Part shown: in pieces, positions 50,901-60,918 of the stretch
How positions within the stretch are numbered: position 1 is the stretch's first letter
Layout of the letters: the number at the start of each line of letters is the position of its first letter
Source of the DNA: Nocardioides sp. TF02-7
GTDB lineage: Bacteria; Actinomycetota; Actinomycetes; Propionibacteriales; Nocardioidaceae
Direction of reading: 5' to 3'
Assembly (NCBI RefSeq): GCF_022437945.1
Contig: NZ_CP092535.1
Coordinates: forward strand, 744,001 to 808,000
Length of the DNA: 64,000 bases
Made by a program: the position numbers and the translations under genes
Notes under the pieces: generated by a model
The model's database searches: none
What the model saw: only the letters and a program-made list of their open reading frames with translations
What the model was told of the DNA's origin: nothing

Positions 50901-52028
50901 GTCAGGTCGTCGCCGACCTCGCCGCCGCAGTAGGGCCAGCCGCCGTTCATCGGCTCGGTGGTGCGGTTGAACTCCTCCTGGTGCCGCGGACCGCGGTTGG
51001 GGTCGTTGGACCGCGCGTCGGGGCCGACCTCGCCCCAGTAGAGCGCGTCGGACTCCGGGTCGACGCCGAGCCGGTAGGGGGTTGCGCAGACCCATCACGT
51101 AGATCTCGGGGCGGGTCTTCGCCGGGTCCGCGTCGGGGTACCGCGCGGTCGGGTACTGACCGCCCTCGCCGAAGAGGTTGCCCTCCGGGATGTCGTAGGA
51201 GATGTCGTCGCCCGGCGTCGGGTCGATGTCGCCGTCGTCGTCGGCGCGGGGCAGGACCCGCAGGATCTTGCCGCGCAGGTCGTTGGTGTTGCCCGAGGAC
51301 TTCTGCGCGTCGTAGTCGGAGCGGCCCGGCCGCTCGTCGTGCGGGGAGTAGCCGCCGTTGTCGGAGGACGACGTGTTGTCACCGGTGGAGAGGTGCAGGA
51401 CGCCGTCGCTGTCGAACTGCAGCGAGCCGGCGGAGTGGCAGCAGATGTTGCGCTGGGTCGCGACCTCGAGGACCACCTTCTCCGAGCTCTTGTCGATGTA
51501 GAGCTGCCCGTCCTCGGACTCCTCGAGGGTGAGGCGCGACAGCCGGTTGCGGTTCAGCGACTCCGGGAGCGGCGCGTAGTAGACGTAGATCCAGCCGGTC
51601 TCCGCGAAGTCCGGCGACAGCGTGATGCCGAGGCCGCCGTCCTCGAGCCCGCTCCACACCCCGAGCTCCGGGTTGTTCATCACGACCTCGATCGCACCGC
51701 TGGTCGGGTCGTAGACCTGGATGTCGCCGGCGCGGGTGATGAAGAAGACCCGGCCGTCCTCGGCGACGGTGAGCTCCATGACCTCGCCCAGGTGCGTGCC
51801 CTGGCCGAGCACCACCTTCTGGAACTTGTCGAGGTCCGGCGGGTCCTCCGCCGCCGCTGCGACCGAGGTCGCCGGGTCGGCGGCCGCGGCGTCGGGCGCG
51901 GCTGCCGGTGCTGCCGGTGCCGCCGCCTCCTGCACTGCGGTCGCCGGGGCCGCCCCCAGGACTCCGGCGGCGAGTGCCAGTCCGAGAGCCGCCGCGACCA
52001 TGCGAACCCGACCGAGCCTTGCGAGCAT
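44981..52028 (-). CDS. Giant secreted protein B: sugar dehydrogenase propeller, PKD, DUF1080, cupredoxin and Cu-SOD-like modules
   Basis: About 2347 residues after correcting six indels (about 45178, 45442, 45925, 49580, 50722, 51080). Signal peptide 1-35. Propeller about 70-545 (NTNDLRGKILRVLP, EIYVMGLRNPYRLGVDPES, YWGEVGPDARS). PKD about 553-643, CBM6-like 746-880, PKD 886-980. DUF1080 (3-keto-disaccharide hydrolase type) about 989-1170 (YRLLFDGTTTEGW, NSGVFHRFPDPG, GEWNDYEIRVVGQ). Two PKD, a galactose-binding-like sandwich, DUF1349-like about 1544-1749. Cupredoxin about 1752-1849 with ligands in MAHDIT and YWCAIHGSIMTG. Two PKD, a Cu-SOD-like domain about 2043-2196 (HVHEEPC, GGAHF, SIVIHDPDN), one PKD and the shared C-terminal module. 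GGAGG precedes ATG 52028. Confidence 0.82.
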
Positions 52029-52102
52029 CCCGCTGCCTCCTGCACCTGGGGCGCTGTGGCCCCGTTCCCGAAACGACGCTGATGTGGCGTCCGTCACGTT
52101 GG

Positions 52103-52125
52103 CAGAAGACTTCTGTCGCCGTCAA
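52103..52125 (-). promoter_or_regulatory. Possible promoter and operator of the giant-protein operon
   Basis: Minus-strand TTGACG (52125-52120) could be a -35 box. CAGAAG-A-CTTCTG (52103-52115) is a perfect short palindrome beside it. No good -10 box is seen. The 147 bases between this site and the repeat array and gene start hold nothing else I recognise. Confidence 0.3.
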
Positions 52126-52174
52126 GGCAAAAGTCGTCGGCGTCCCACCAAAACCTGTCGGACCCGCCGCAGAA

Positions 52175-52417
52175 GTCGACCCGGCTCATTCCGGCACGCA
52201 GAACGGCCCGACCCGGCTCATCCCGGCACGGAAAAACAGCGCGACCCGGCCCATTCCGGCACGCTAGAAGGCCCGACCCGGCTCATTCCGACAAGGCGCA
52301 GTGCGGAGATGGGCCGGGTCGGCGCTTTTGCGTGCGGAGATGAGCCGGGTCGGCGCATTATGCGTGCGGAGATGAGCCGGGTCGGCGCGTCACGCGTGCA
52401 GAGATGAGCCGGGTCGA
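52175..52417. repeat. Eight-unit array of the 31-32 bp repeat, four direct then four inverted
   Basis: Four units on the plus strand (core GACCCGGCTCATTCCGGCACG-like, beginning near 52175, 52206, 52242 and 52272) are followed by four units in reverse orientation (core GTGCGGAGATGAGCCGGGTC-like, from about 52300). The last inverted unit runs into the stop of the FHA-ABC gene at 52418. The two halves are complementary, so a very long hairpin can form. The unit is the same as at 34773-34899. This and the upstream promoter stretch account for the 389 bases without a gene. Confidence 0.85.
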
Positions 52418-55028
52418 TCAGTCGTCGGTCGCGCTGCGGTAGGTCAGCCAGAGGCCGAGGGCGAGGACGAGCAGGCACAGGCCGCCGAGCACGCCCATGT
52501 CCATGACGTAGTGGTCGGCGCCGGGCTCGGCGATCCAGTCCGAGCCGCGCTCCGGCTCGAGCGCGGGCTGCAGGCCCATCGCGGAGGCGGACGCGGCGTA
52601 GGCCCACCGGGAGGGCGAGAGCCAGGCGATCTGCTCGAGCACCGGCCGGCCGGCGATGGCGAACAGCGAGCCGGAGAGCACCAGCTGCACCATGATCACC
52701 CCCACCAGGGTCGGCATCGTCTGCTCCGTGCTCGTGACGAGCGCCGAGAGCGCGAGGCCGAGGACGGCCATCGTGAACGCCAGCAGCGCGACGGCGAGCG
52801 CGACCCGCAACGTCCCGAGGTCGCCGTCGGCGCCGGGCAGCCCGACCGTGGCGATGAACGTGACCGCGAGGCCCTGGGCGAAGGCGGCGGAGCCGAGGAC
52901 CAGCACCTTGCTGGCGAAGTAGATCCCGGGCGAGAGGCCGACGGCGTACTCACGCCGGAAGATCGGCCGCTCCCCCACCAGCTCGCGGATCGCGATCGCA
53001 GTGCCCATCAGGCAGGCCGCCACGATCAGCACGATCAGTCGCTGCGTCGACTCGCCCGCGTCGAAGAACTTGGCCACCACGTCCACCCCCCGCCTGGGGG
53101 TTGCGCGGCTCGCACGTCTCCGGGCCGGCGGAGCGGAACCCCTCCCGGCAGAACCGGCCCGCGGCGAGCGATAGGCCGTTGTCGCCGGGCACCAGCCTGC
53201 TCAGGCCGCCGAGGATCAACGGCAGGAGCAGCAGCATCCCGAGCAGGAGCCGGTCGGCGACCACCACGGCGGCGTTGCGCCGCACCAGCGTGGAGAGTTG
53301 CCGGCCCGCGGACTGCCGCGGCGGCGCAGGTACGCCGGCCGCCGGGGCCGACGGGATCCCGCCGGTGGCGCCGGCCTGGTCGGGCACCGGGATCCGCTGC
53401 CAGAGGTCCGGCTCGTCGAGCAGGTCGAAGACCTCGGGGGTAGTTGCGTGCGCCGAAGTGCGCGAGCACCCCTCCGGCGGCCCGAAGTAGGCGATCCGGC
53501 CGCCCGGGGCCAGCACCATGACGTCGTCGCAGACGTCGAGGGCGAGCACCGAGTGGGTGACCACCATGACGACCCGGCCGCCGTCGGCCAGCGACCGCAG
53601 CTGCTTCATCACCTCGAGGTCGAGCCCCGGGTCGAGCCCGGACGTCGGCTCGTCGAGGAAGAGCAGCGGCGGCGCCGTCAGGAGCTCGGTCGCGATCGAC
53701 ACCCGCTTCTTCTGGCCGCCGGAGAGCTGGGTGCCGATCCGGTTGTCGAGGCGCTCGGTCAGCTGCAGCTGCTGCGCGACGGCCAGCACCCGCGCCTCCT
53801 GCTCCTCGCGCGTGGTGTCGGGAGGGAGCCGCAGCTGCGCGGCGTACCGGAGCGCCTGGCGCACCTTCAGCTGCGGGTGCTGGATGTCCTGCTGCGGCAC
53901 CAGGCCGATCTGGAACCGCAGCTGGTCGTAGTGCGCGTAGAGGTCGTGACCCTGCCAGATGACCCGACCGTGGGTGGCCGGCCGCAGGCCGGTCAGCGCA
54001 CCGAGGAGCGTCGACTTGCCGGCGCCGGAGGGGCCGATGACGGCGGTCAGGCTCGACGGCTCGAGCTGGAAGGACGCGTTCTGGAGCAGCTGGCGGCCGT
54101 CGGGCAGCACGGTGGTCAGGCCGTCGGCGTAGAGGGTGAACTCGTGGGTCGTCGCCGACGCCAGCAGCTGTGTGCCGTCCCACCGGAACGTCTGGTTGCC
54201 GAAGATCACCTCGGCGCCGGCCTCGAGGGTCACCGCGCCCTGCACCCGGTGGCCGTTGACGAACGTGCCGTTGAAGCTGCCGAGGTCGTGGAGCACCGCC
54301 GCCCGCCCGGGCGCGCCCGGCTCGAGGCGCGCGTGCCGGCGGCTGACGAGCGGGTCGTCGAGGACCACGTCGTTGGTGTGCTCGCGACCGATCGTGAGCA
54401 CCCGGCCGGCCTGCACCTGTTGCGGCAGGACGACGGAGGTGCCGTGCTGCAGCTGGCCGGGAGGTACGACGGCCTGCGGCTGCCAGGCGTCCTGCGGCCC
54501 CGCTCCCGCGGGCAGCTGCGGCGGCGGGAGGTGCTGCCACCAGTCCTGCGGCGGCTGGGCCGACGGGGCCGACGGGGCCGGCTGGGCCGACTGGGCCGGT
54601 GCCGGTGGCGGCACCGCCGGCGCCGCGGGCGCCGGTGCGGCGGGGACCGGCCGCGACGGCACGGGGCGGCTCCCCGCGCCCGGCACCGGGGCCGGCGCGT
54701 GCGGCACGGACAGCACCGTGACCACCACCGGTTCGCCGGCGGGGCCGCCGAGGTGGAGGCTCAGCGGGTTGGGCGGCACCGGCATCCGGGTGATCCGCCG
54801 CCCCTGCACGAACGTGCCGTTGGTGCTGGTGTCGACGACGACCCACGCGCCGGCCTCGCGCTGGAGCAGCGCGTGGTGGCGCGACGCCTGGCCGTCGCGC
54901 ACGACGACGTCGCAGTCGGCCTCGCGGCCGATGACGACGCGGTCGCCGTCGAACGTCCTCGTCGTCCCCGCCCACTGCACCTGGAGGTGCGGCTGACCGC
55001 CGCGGGGGCCGCTCTGGTGGTTGCTCAT
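52418..55028 (-). CDS. FHA-domain ABC transporter (ATPase and ABC-2 permease fused), Rv1747-like
   Basis: About 869 residues. FHA domain 1 at about 20-100 (VVIGREADCDVVV, ASRHHALL, TNGTFVQG). A Pro/Ala-rich linker. FHA domain 2 at about 205-285 (LTIGREHTNDVVL, VSRRHARL, FNGTFVNG). ABC ATPase at about 300-530 (Walker A GPSGAGKST, signature LSGGQKKR, Walker B LLFLDEPTSGLD). Then an ABC-2 membrane domain with six helices. FHA domains bind phosphothreonine, so a Ser/Thr kinase probably controls it. M. tuberculosis Rv1747 has this layout. Indels near 53096, 53441 and 53471 shift the frame. The substrate is unknown, probably a cell-envelope component. Confidence 0.88.
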
Positions 55029-55041
55029 GGGCCTCGTCGTG

Positions 55042-55061
55042 GCTCGGGGACGGACCCGAGC
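55042..55061 (-). terminator. Short hairpin between the TerC and FHA-ABC genes
   Basis: GCTCGGG and CCCGAGC are separated by 6 bases, 3 bases after the TerC stop. It may be a weak terminator or an attenuator within a shared transcript. Confidence 0.4.
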
Positions 55062-55064
55062 ACC

Positions 55065-56088
55065 CTAGACGAGATCATCCCGCCGTACGTCGGATCCTCG
55101 CTCTTCGAGCGCGGCTTCATCCTCGCGACGGAGGCGCCACACGCTGGCGGCCGCGGTGAGGCCCAGGGTCACCAGGATGACGGCGAGGCTGAGCGTCGAC
55201 GACACCTCCGGTACGTCGACCGGCCGGCCGCCGTTGACGAACGACAGCTCGTTCTCGTGCAGGGCGTGCAGCACCAGCTTGACGCCGATGAAGGCGAGGA
55301 TGAAGGCGAGGCCGTAGGAGAGGTAGATCAGCCGCTCGAGCAGACCGCCGAGCAGGAAGTAGAGCTGGCGCAGGCCCATCAGGGCGAAGACGTTGGCGGT
55401 GAAGACCAGGTAGGGCTCCTGCGTGATGCCGAAGATCGCGGGGATCGAGTCGAGCGCGAACATGACGTCGGTCAGGCCGAGTGCGACGACCACGACCAGC
55501 ATCGGCGACGCCACCCGGACGCCGTTGTCGCGCCACCACAGCCTCAGTCCGCGGTACTCGTCCGCGACGTTGAGGTGGCTGCGGGCGAAGCGCACGATGC
55601 GGCTGTCCTCGGGGTGCTCGTCCTCGTGGGTGGCGTGGTCCCTCACCAGCTTGATCGCCGTGACGACGAGGAACGCGCCGAACGCGTAGAAGACCCAGCT
55701 GAAGCTCTCGATCAGGGTGTAGCCGAGCGCGATGAAGACGCCCCGGAGCAGCAGCGCGAGCACGATGCCGACCATCAGCGCCTCCTGCTGGTACTTCCGC
55801 GGCACCTTCAGCGCGGCCATCAGCACGAGGAAGACGAAGAGGTTGTCGACGGAGAGGCTCTTCTCCACGAGGAAGCCGGTGACGAAGTCGACGCCGTGGC
55901 CCTGGCCGTGGGCGAGCACGACCCACCCGCCGAAGGCGAGTGCCGCCCCGGTGTAGGCGGCGAACGCGATCGCGCACTCCCCGCATCGTCGGTTCGTGCG
56001 GGTCACGGGCGATGACGACGAGGTCGATCACGATCACCCCGACGGTGACGGCGAGGGTGATGGTCCATTCCAGGGTCGAGACGTCCAC
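55065..56088 (-). CDS. TerC-family integral membrane protein (probable manganese exporter)
   Basis: About 340 residues with seven or more helices. FLVEKSLSVDNLFVFLVL and LTDVMFALDSIPAIFGIT are the TerC motifs with acidic residues in the membrane that bind metal. The family, once linked to tellurite resistance, exports manganese or supplies it to secreted proteins. An extra G near 55985 shifts the frame after residue 34. GTG 56088 has GGAGG upstream. The leader carries a candidate yybP-ykoY manganese riboswitch, which supports the manganese role. Confidence 0.87.
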
Positions 56089-56123
56089 GGGGTTCCTCCG
56101 GCTTCGGGCTGGCTGACGCGGCC

Positions 56124-56214
56124 CGAGGTCTCTTCCGGTACGGCGACCCGCGGCTCCGGCCCGGCCAGCGCCGGGCGTGATGACGAAAGCACGCGCGGAG
56201 GAATACTCCCCTCG
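56124..56214 (-). promoter_or_regulatory. Candidate yybP-ykoY manganese riboswitch
   Basis: On the minus strand the leader begins CGAGGGGAGTA (56214 downwards) and closes with AGAGACCTCG (ending 56124). CGAGG pairs with CCTCG as stem P1, placing the conserved GGGGAGTA and AGACC loops as in the Mn-sensing aptamer. Between them are the stems GCGTG/CACGC and CCCGGC/GCCGGG. It ends 36 bases ahead of the TerC GTG, which has its own ribosome site. TerC genes are classical members of this regulon. Confidence 0.7.
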
Positions 56215-56259
56215 TGGTGACACCATCGTGCCACACCGGCGGTGAGCCGCGGCGTGGGC

Positions 56260-57364
56260 TCAGGCCAGGCCGGTGACCCGCATCATCGTCCCGAGCTTGG
56301 CGCCGGTCTCGAGCACCTCGAGCTCGGGGTCGGAGCCGGCCACGATGCCCGCGCCGGCGAACAGCCGGAGCCGGGCGCCGTCGATCACCGCGGCGCGGAT
56401 GGTGATCGCGAAGACGCCGTCGCCGGAGCCGTCGACCCAGCCGACGCAACCGGCGAAGTAGTCGCGCAGGTCGCCCTCGAGGTCGGCGATCGCCTCCGCC
56501 GCGGCGGCGGCCGGCACCCCGCCCACGGCGGGGGTCGGGTGCAGCATCTGGGCCAGCCTGAGGGCGCTCGGGCCCGACGCCGGGGCCTCCAGCCGGGCCG
56601 TGATCGGCGAGGCGAGGTGCCACAGGGTGTCGGTCGACAGCAGCGTGGGTGCGGCCGGCGGCTCCATCGTCGACGCACACCTCCTTGAGCGCGCTCACGA
56701 TGGCGTCGACGACGAACGCGTGCTCGGCGAGGTCCTTCTCGGACGCGCGGAGGCCGGCCGCCCGGCGCTCGTCCTCGGCCGGGTCGGCCGCCCGGGGCAC
56801 CGAGCCGGCCAGAGGGGTGCAGGCGATCCGGTCGCCCTCGCGGCTGACGAGCAGCTCCGGGCTGGCGCCGACCAGGAGCGGTCCGTCCTCCAGGCTCGCG
56901 GTGAGCGGGACCGAGAAGACGTAGCGGCCGGGCCGGGTCTGCAGCAGCCGGTCGATGACGTCGGCGGGCTCCAGCGGCGGGTCGCTCGTCACGTCGACGC
57001 AGCGGCCGAGGACGACCTTGCGCACCACGCCGGCCTCGATCTTGTCGAGCACCGCCCGCACCATCCCGGCGTACTCGTCGGCCGTCGGGAACTCACGAAC
57101 CTCGTAGGTGCGGTCGCGGACCGGGAGGCCCGGACCGACGAGCGGCCGCTCGGAGCCGACCACCTGGTGCATGATCCCCGGCGCGCCGGCGGCGAAGGAC
57201 AGCGCGCCGATCGCCCGCTCCCCCGGCGCCAGCGCGGCCACCACGTCGTCGGCCCACGCCTCGTCGGCGCCGTCGGGCGTGGTCCAGGTGCGCAGCACCC
57301 GGTCGGCCAGGTAGGCGTCGTCGCCGGAAGCGAGGAGCAGCGGCCGCCGCGGCATCGAGGTCAC
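56260..57364 (-). CDS. menF: Isochorismate synthase
   Basis: This chorismate-utilising enzyme makes isochorismate for menaquinone or a catechol siderophore. About 367 residues. [40 protein letters not shown] and [13 protein letters not shown] are signatures of the EntC/MenF fold with the catalytic Lys and Mg-binding Glu. [17 protein letters not shown] and [19 protein letters not shown] form the C-terminus. An extra base near 56670 shifts the frame. GTG 57364 lies 6 bases behind the -10-like TACGAT (leaderless); ATG 57355 is the alternative. No men or ent neighbours are present, so the pathway is open. Confidence 0.88.
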
Positions 57365-57420
57365 ACCCCCATCGTAAGCAACGCGCCTGCCGGCCCCGCA
57401 TCGCGACCGGTCCCGGCCGC

Positions 57421-58255
57421 TCAGCTCCCGCCGTACGGCGCGCCGAGCCGCTCGAGCTGCTCACGGCCGCCGTCGGGGGCGGTGAGCACCCACAGACCGG
57501 ACCCGGTGAACGCGAAGGTGTGCTCGAAGTGGGCTGCCCACGACCCGTCGGTGGTGACGACGGTCCACTCGTCGTCCGCGACGGCCGTCTCGTGGGTGCC
57601 GAGGGTGACCATCGGCTCCACCGCCAGCGCGAGGCCCTTCTTGAGCCGCGGCCCGCGGCCGGGCCGGCCGTAGTTGGGGACGTCGGGCGCCAGGTGCATC
57701 GCGGTGCCGATGCCGTGGCCGGTGTAGTCCTCGACGACGCCGTAGTCGCCCCTGCTCCCGCACGTGGTGCTCGACGGCGTGCGAGATGTCGCCGACCCGG
57801 CCGCCCACCCGGGCGGCGGCGATCCCCCGCCACAGCGCCTCCTCGGTGACCTGCAGCAGCGCCGCCACCTCGTCGGAGACCTCGCCGACCGGCACGGTGA
57901 CCGCGGCGTCGCCGTGCCACCCCTGGCCGGCGTCGTCGGTCACGATCGCGCCGCAGTCGATGGAGACGACGTCGCCCTCGGCGAGCACCCGCTCGCCGGG
58001 GATGCCGTGCACGACCTCGTCGTCGACCGAGGCGCAGATGGTCGCCGGGAACGGCGGGTCGCCGTAGCCGAGGAACGACGGGGTGGCGCCGTGCGCGCGG
58101 ATCACCGCCGCCGCGACCCGGTCCAGCTCGGCGGTCGTCACCCCGGGTCGTACGGCGTCGCGCGCGGCCTCGAGGGCGGCGGCCACCACGAGCCCCGCCT
58201 CCCGCATCCGGAGGACCTGGTCGGGGCTCTTGATCTCGAGCCCGGAGCCGAACAC
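57421..58255 (-). CDS. map: Methionine aminopeptidase, type I
   Basis: This essential metalloprotease removes the initiator methionine. About 277 residues. Metal ligands are visible in SIDCGAIVTDDAGQGWHGDAAVT (Asp, Asp), GHGIGTAMH (His), EPMVTLG (Glu) and HFEHTFAFTG (Glu). An extra G near 57750 breaks the frame just before DYGVVEDYTGHGIG. The GTG start at 58255 lies 10 bases downstream of adk, the usual secY-adk-map order. After this gene the cluster is interrupted; infA is 18 kb away. Confidence 0.94.
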
Positions 58256-58265
58256 CGGCCGGGCG

Positions 58266-58841
58266 TCAGCTCTGGGGCACGACGTCGAGGGCGGCGAAGA
58301 TCCGCTTGGTGACGTCCTCGACCTCGCCCATGCCGTCGATCTCGTGGACGATGCCGCGGTCCCGGTAGACCTGGATGAGCGGCTCGGTCTCCTCGGCGTA
58401 GACCGCCTGCCGGCGCCGGATCACGTCCTCGGTGTCGTCGGCGCGGCCCTCGACCTGCGCGCGCTGCGTCAGCCGCTGCACGACCTCGTCCTGGTCGACG
58501 CGGAGCACCACGACCGCGTCGAGGCGGTGGCCGGAGGACGCGATCATGCCGTCGAGCTCCTCGACCTGGGCGAGCGTCCTCGGGTAGCCGTCGAGGAGGA
58601 AGCCGGGCGCGGCGTCGGGCTCGCCGATCCGGTTGCGCACCATCTGGTTGGTGACCTCGTCCGGGACGTACTCGCCCTTGTCCATGAACCGCTTGGCCTC
58701 GATCCCGAGCGGCGTTCCCTCGGACACGTTGGCCCGGAAGATGTCGCCGGTCGAGATCGCCGGGATGCCGAAGTGGTCGGCCACGAACTTCGCCTGGGTG
58801 CCCTTGCCGGCACCCGGCGGGCCCATGAGGATCAGTCGCAT
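58266..58841 (-). CDS. adk: Adenylate kinase
   Basis: This enzyme balances AMP, ADP and ATP. It has 191 residues, a short-LID form, and an intact frame. The P-loop GPPGAGKGTQAKF is near the N-terminus, followed by ISTGDIFRANVSEGT (AMP site), FLLDGYPRTLAQ and RADDTEDVIRRR. Its ATG overlaps the secY stop (TGATG). Confidence 0.96.
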   Translation of the reverse strand: MRLILMGPPGAGKGTQAKFVADHFGIPAISTGDIFRANVSEGTPLGIEAKRFMDKGEYVPDEVTNQMVRNRIGEPDAAPGFLLDGYPRTLAQVEELDGMIASSGHRLDAVVVLRVDQDEVVQRLTQRAQVEGRADDTEDVIRRRQAVYAEETEPLIQVYRDRGIVHEIDGMGEVEDVTKRIFAALDVVPQS

Positions 58842-60140
58842 CAGCGCAGGAATCCTTCGTAGTTGCGCTGCTGGAGCTGGCTCTCGATCTGCTTCACCGT
58901 GTCGAGGGCGACGCCGACCATGATCAGGATCGACGTGCCTCCGAACGGGAAGTTCTGGTTGGCGTCGATCAGCACCAGCGCGATCAGCGGGATCAGCGAG
59001 ATCAGACCCAGGTAGAGAGCGCCCGGCAGCGTGATGCGGGACAGGACGTAGGACAGGTAGTCCTGGGTCGGCTTGCCCGCCCGGATCCCGGGGATGAAGC
59101 CGCCGTACTTCTTCATGTTGTCGGCCACCTCTTGCGGGTTGAAGGTGATCGACACGTAGAAGTAGGTGAAGAAGATGATCAGCAGGAAGTACGTCGCCAT
59201 GTAGACCGGGTGGTCGCCCACGACGAAGTAGTCGGCGAGGAACGAGACCCAGCCGGAGTTGCTGTTCTGCTGGAACTGCACCGCCATGGCCGGCAGGTAG
59301 AGCAGCGACGAGGCGAAGATGACCGGGATGATGCCGGCCTGGTTGACCTTGAGCGGGATGTAGGTCGAGCTGCCGCCGAACATCTTGCGGCCGACCATCC
59401 GGCGCGCGTACTGCACGGGGATCCGGCGCTGGGACTGCTCGATGAAGATGACGCCGGCGACGATGACCAGGCCGATCGCGATCACGACGCCGAAGGTCCA
59501 CCAGCCCTGGCTCTTGCCGACCTGCCACAGGGCGGTCGGGAAGGTCGCCACGACCTGGCAGAAGATCAGGATCGACATGCCGTTGCCGATGCCGCGCTCG
59601 GTGATCAGCTCGCCGAGCCACATGATCACGGCCGTGCCGGCCGTCATCGTGATCACCATGATGAGGAACGTCGTGGTGCCGTTGTCGTGCAGCAGGTCCT
59701 GGGCACAGTTCTGCAGCAGGTTGCCGGAGCGGGCGAGCGCCACGATGCCGGTCGCCTGCAGCACGGCCAGGCCGAGCGTGAGGTACCGCGTGTACTGCGT
59801 GATCTTGGTCTGCCCGGACTGGCCCTCCTTCTTGAGGGCCTCCAGCCGCGGGATCACGACCACCAGGAGCTGCAGGATGATGCTCGCGGTGATGTAGGGC
59901 ATGATCCCGAGCGCGAAGATCGTCAGCTGCAGGAGCGCGCCACCGGAGAACAGGTTGATGAGGGTGTAGATGCCCTCCTGGTTCTCCCGCGTCGCCCAGG
60001 CACTGCTGCACGTTGTAGACGTGCACGCCCGGTGCAGGGATCTGGGAGCCGAGCCGGAAGATCACGATGACCAACAGGACGAACAGCAGCTTGCGCCGCA
60101 GGTCCGGAGTCCGGAATGCGTTCACGAACGCGCTGAGCAC
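58841..60140 (-). CDS. secY: Preprotein translocase subunit SecY
   Basis: This is the protein-conducting channel of the Sec system. About 432 residues and ten helices. ALGIMPYITASIILQLL is the plug and lateral-gate region; ITERGIGNGMSILIF and PVQYARRMVGRKMFGGSSTYIPLKVNQAGIIPVIFASSLL are family signatures. An extra base near 60005 shifts the frame after residue 45. The GTG start at 60140 follows a leader with a hairpin after rplO. The stop overlaps adk. Confidence 0.96.
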
Positions 60141-60238
60141 ACGATCCTCATTTCCCTACTGACTGACCGCTCGAACGGCCGCCGGAAGCCTAACAGGGGT
60201 CCCGCAACCAGGTGCGGGGGTCCGTCGGGTACGACGAA

Positions 60239-60268
60239 GGGCGCGACACCCGTCGGGTTGTCGCGCCC
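60239..60268 (-). terminator. Hairpin between rplO and secY
   Basis: GGGCGCGACA and TGTCGCGCCC form a 10-bp stem, and the loop can pair further (CCC with GGG). It lies 25 bases after rplO in the 150-base gap before secY, so it could partly separate secY-adk-map from the ribosomal genes. Confidence 0.55.
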
Positions 60269-60292
60269 CCGGTCACGATCGGACGGTCACGT

Positions 60293-60734
60293 TCAGAGAA
60301 CGGTGACGCTGCCGCCGGCGCTCTCGATCTTCTCCTTGGCGGAGCTCGAGAACGCGTCGGCGCTGACCGCCACCTTCACCGTGAGCTCGCCCTGGCCGAG
60401 CACCTTGACCGGCTGGCCCTTGCGCACGGCGCCGCGGGCGACCAGCTCGGCCGGCGTGACGTCGCCGCCGTCGGGGGAAGAGCTGGCTGATCCGGTCGAG
60501 GTTGACGACCTGGTAGGTCACCTTGAACGGGTTGCGGAAGCCCTTCAGCTTCGGCAGCCGCATGTGCAGCGGCATCTGACCACCCTCGAAGGCGGCCGGC
60601 ACCTGGTTGCGGGCCTTGGTGCCCTTGGTGCCGCGACCGGCGGTCTTGCCCTTGGAACCCTCACCGCGGCCGACCCGGATCTTGGCCTTCTTGGCCCCCG
60701 GCGCCGGGCGCAGGTGATGAAGCTTGAGCGTCAT
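60293..60734 (-). CDS. rplO: 50S ribosomal protein L15
   Basis: About 146 residues. It starts [38 protein letters not shown] and ends [10 protein letters not shown]. An extra C near 60473 breaks the frame; corrected, it reads [20 protein letters not shown]. Its ATG is two bases behind the rpmD stop. Confidence 0.95.
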
Positions 60735-60735
60735 C

Positions 60736-60918
60736 TCACTCCACCTCTTCAACCGTCACGAGGTGACGGACGGTCTGGACCATGCCGCGGATCTCGGGCC
60801 GGTCCTCCTTGACGACGACGTCGCCGATGCGCTTGAGACCGAGGCTGCGCAGGGTCTCGCGCTGGTTGGCCTTGCAACCGATCGACGACTTCTTCTGCTG
60901 GACCTTGAGCTGCGCCAT
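60736..60918 (-). CDS. rpmD: 50S ribosomal protein L30
   Basis: This 60-residue protein has an intact frame: [30 protein letters not shown] to [11 protein letters not shown]. The start overlaps the rpsE stop (TGATG), and it sits in the usual rpsE-rpmD-rplO order. Confidence 0.95.
   Translation of the reverse strand: MAQLKVQQKKSSIGCKANQRETLRSLGLKRIGDVVVKEDRPEIRGMVQTVRHLVTVEEVE

Noticed and set aside
52175..52417. CRISPR array
   Set aside because: The units change orientation midway, the spacing sequences are only 5-12 bases and not unique, and no cas genes are present.
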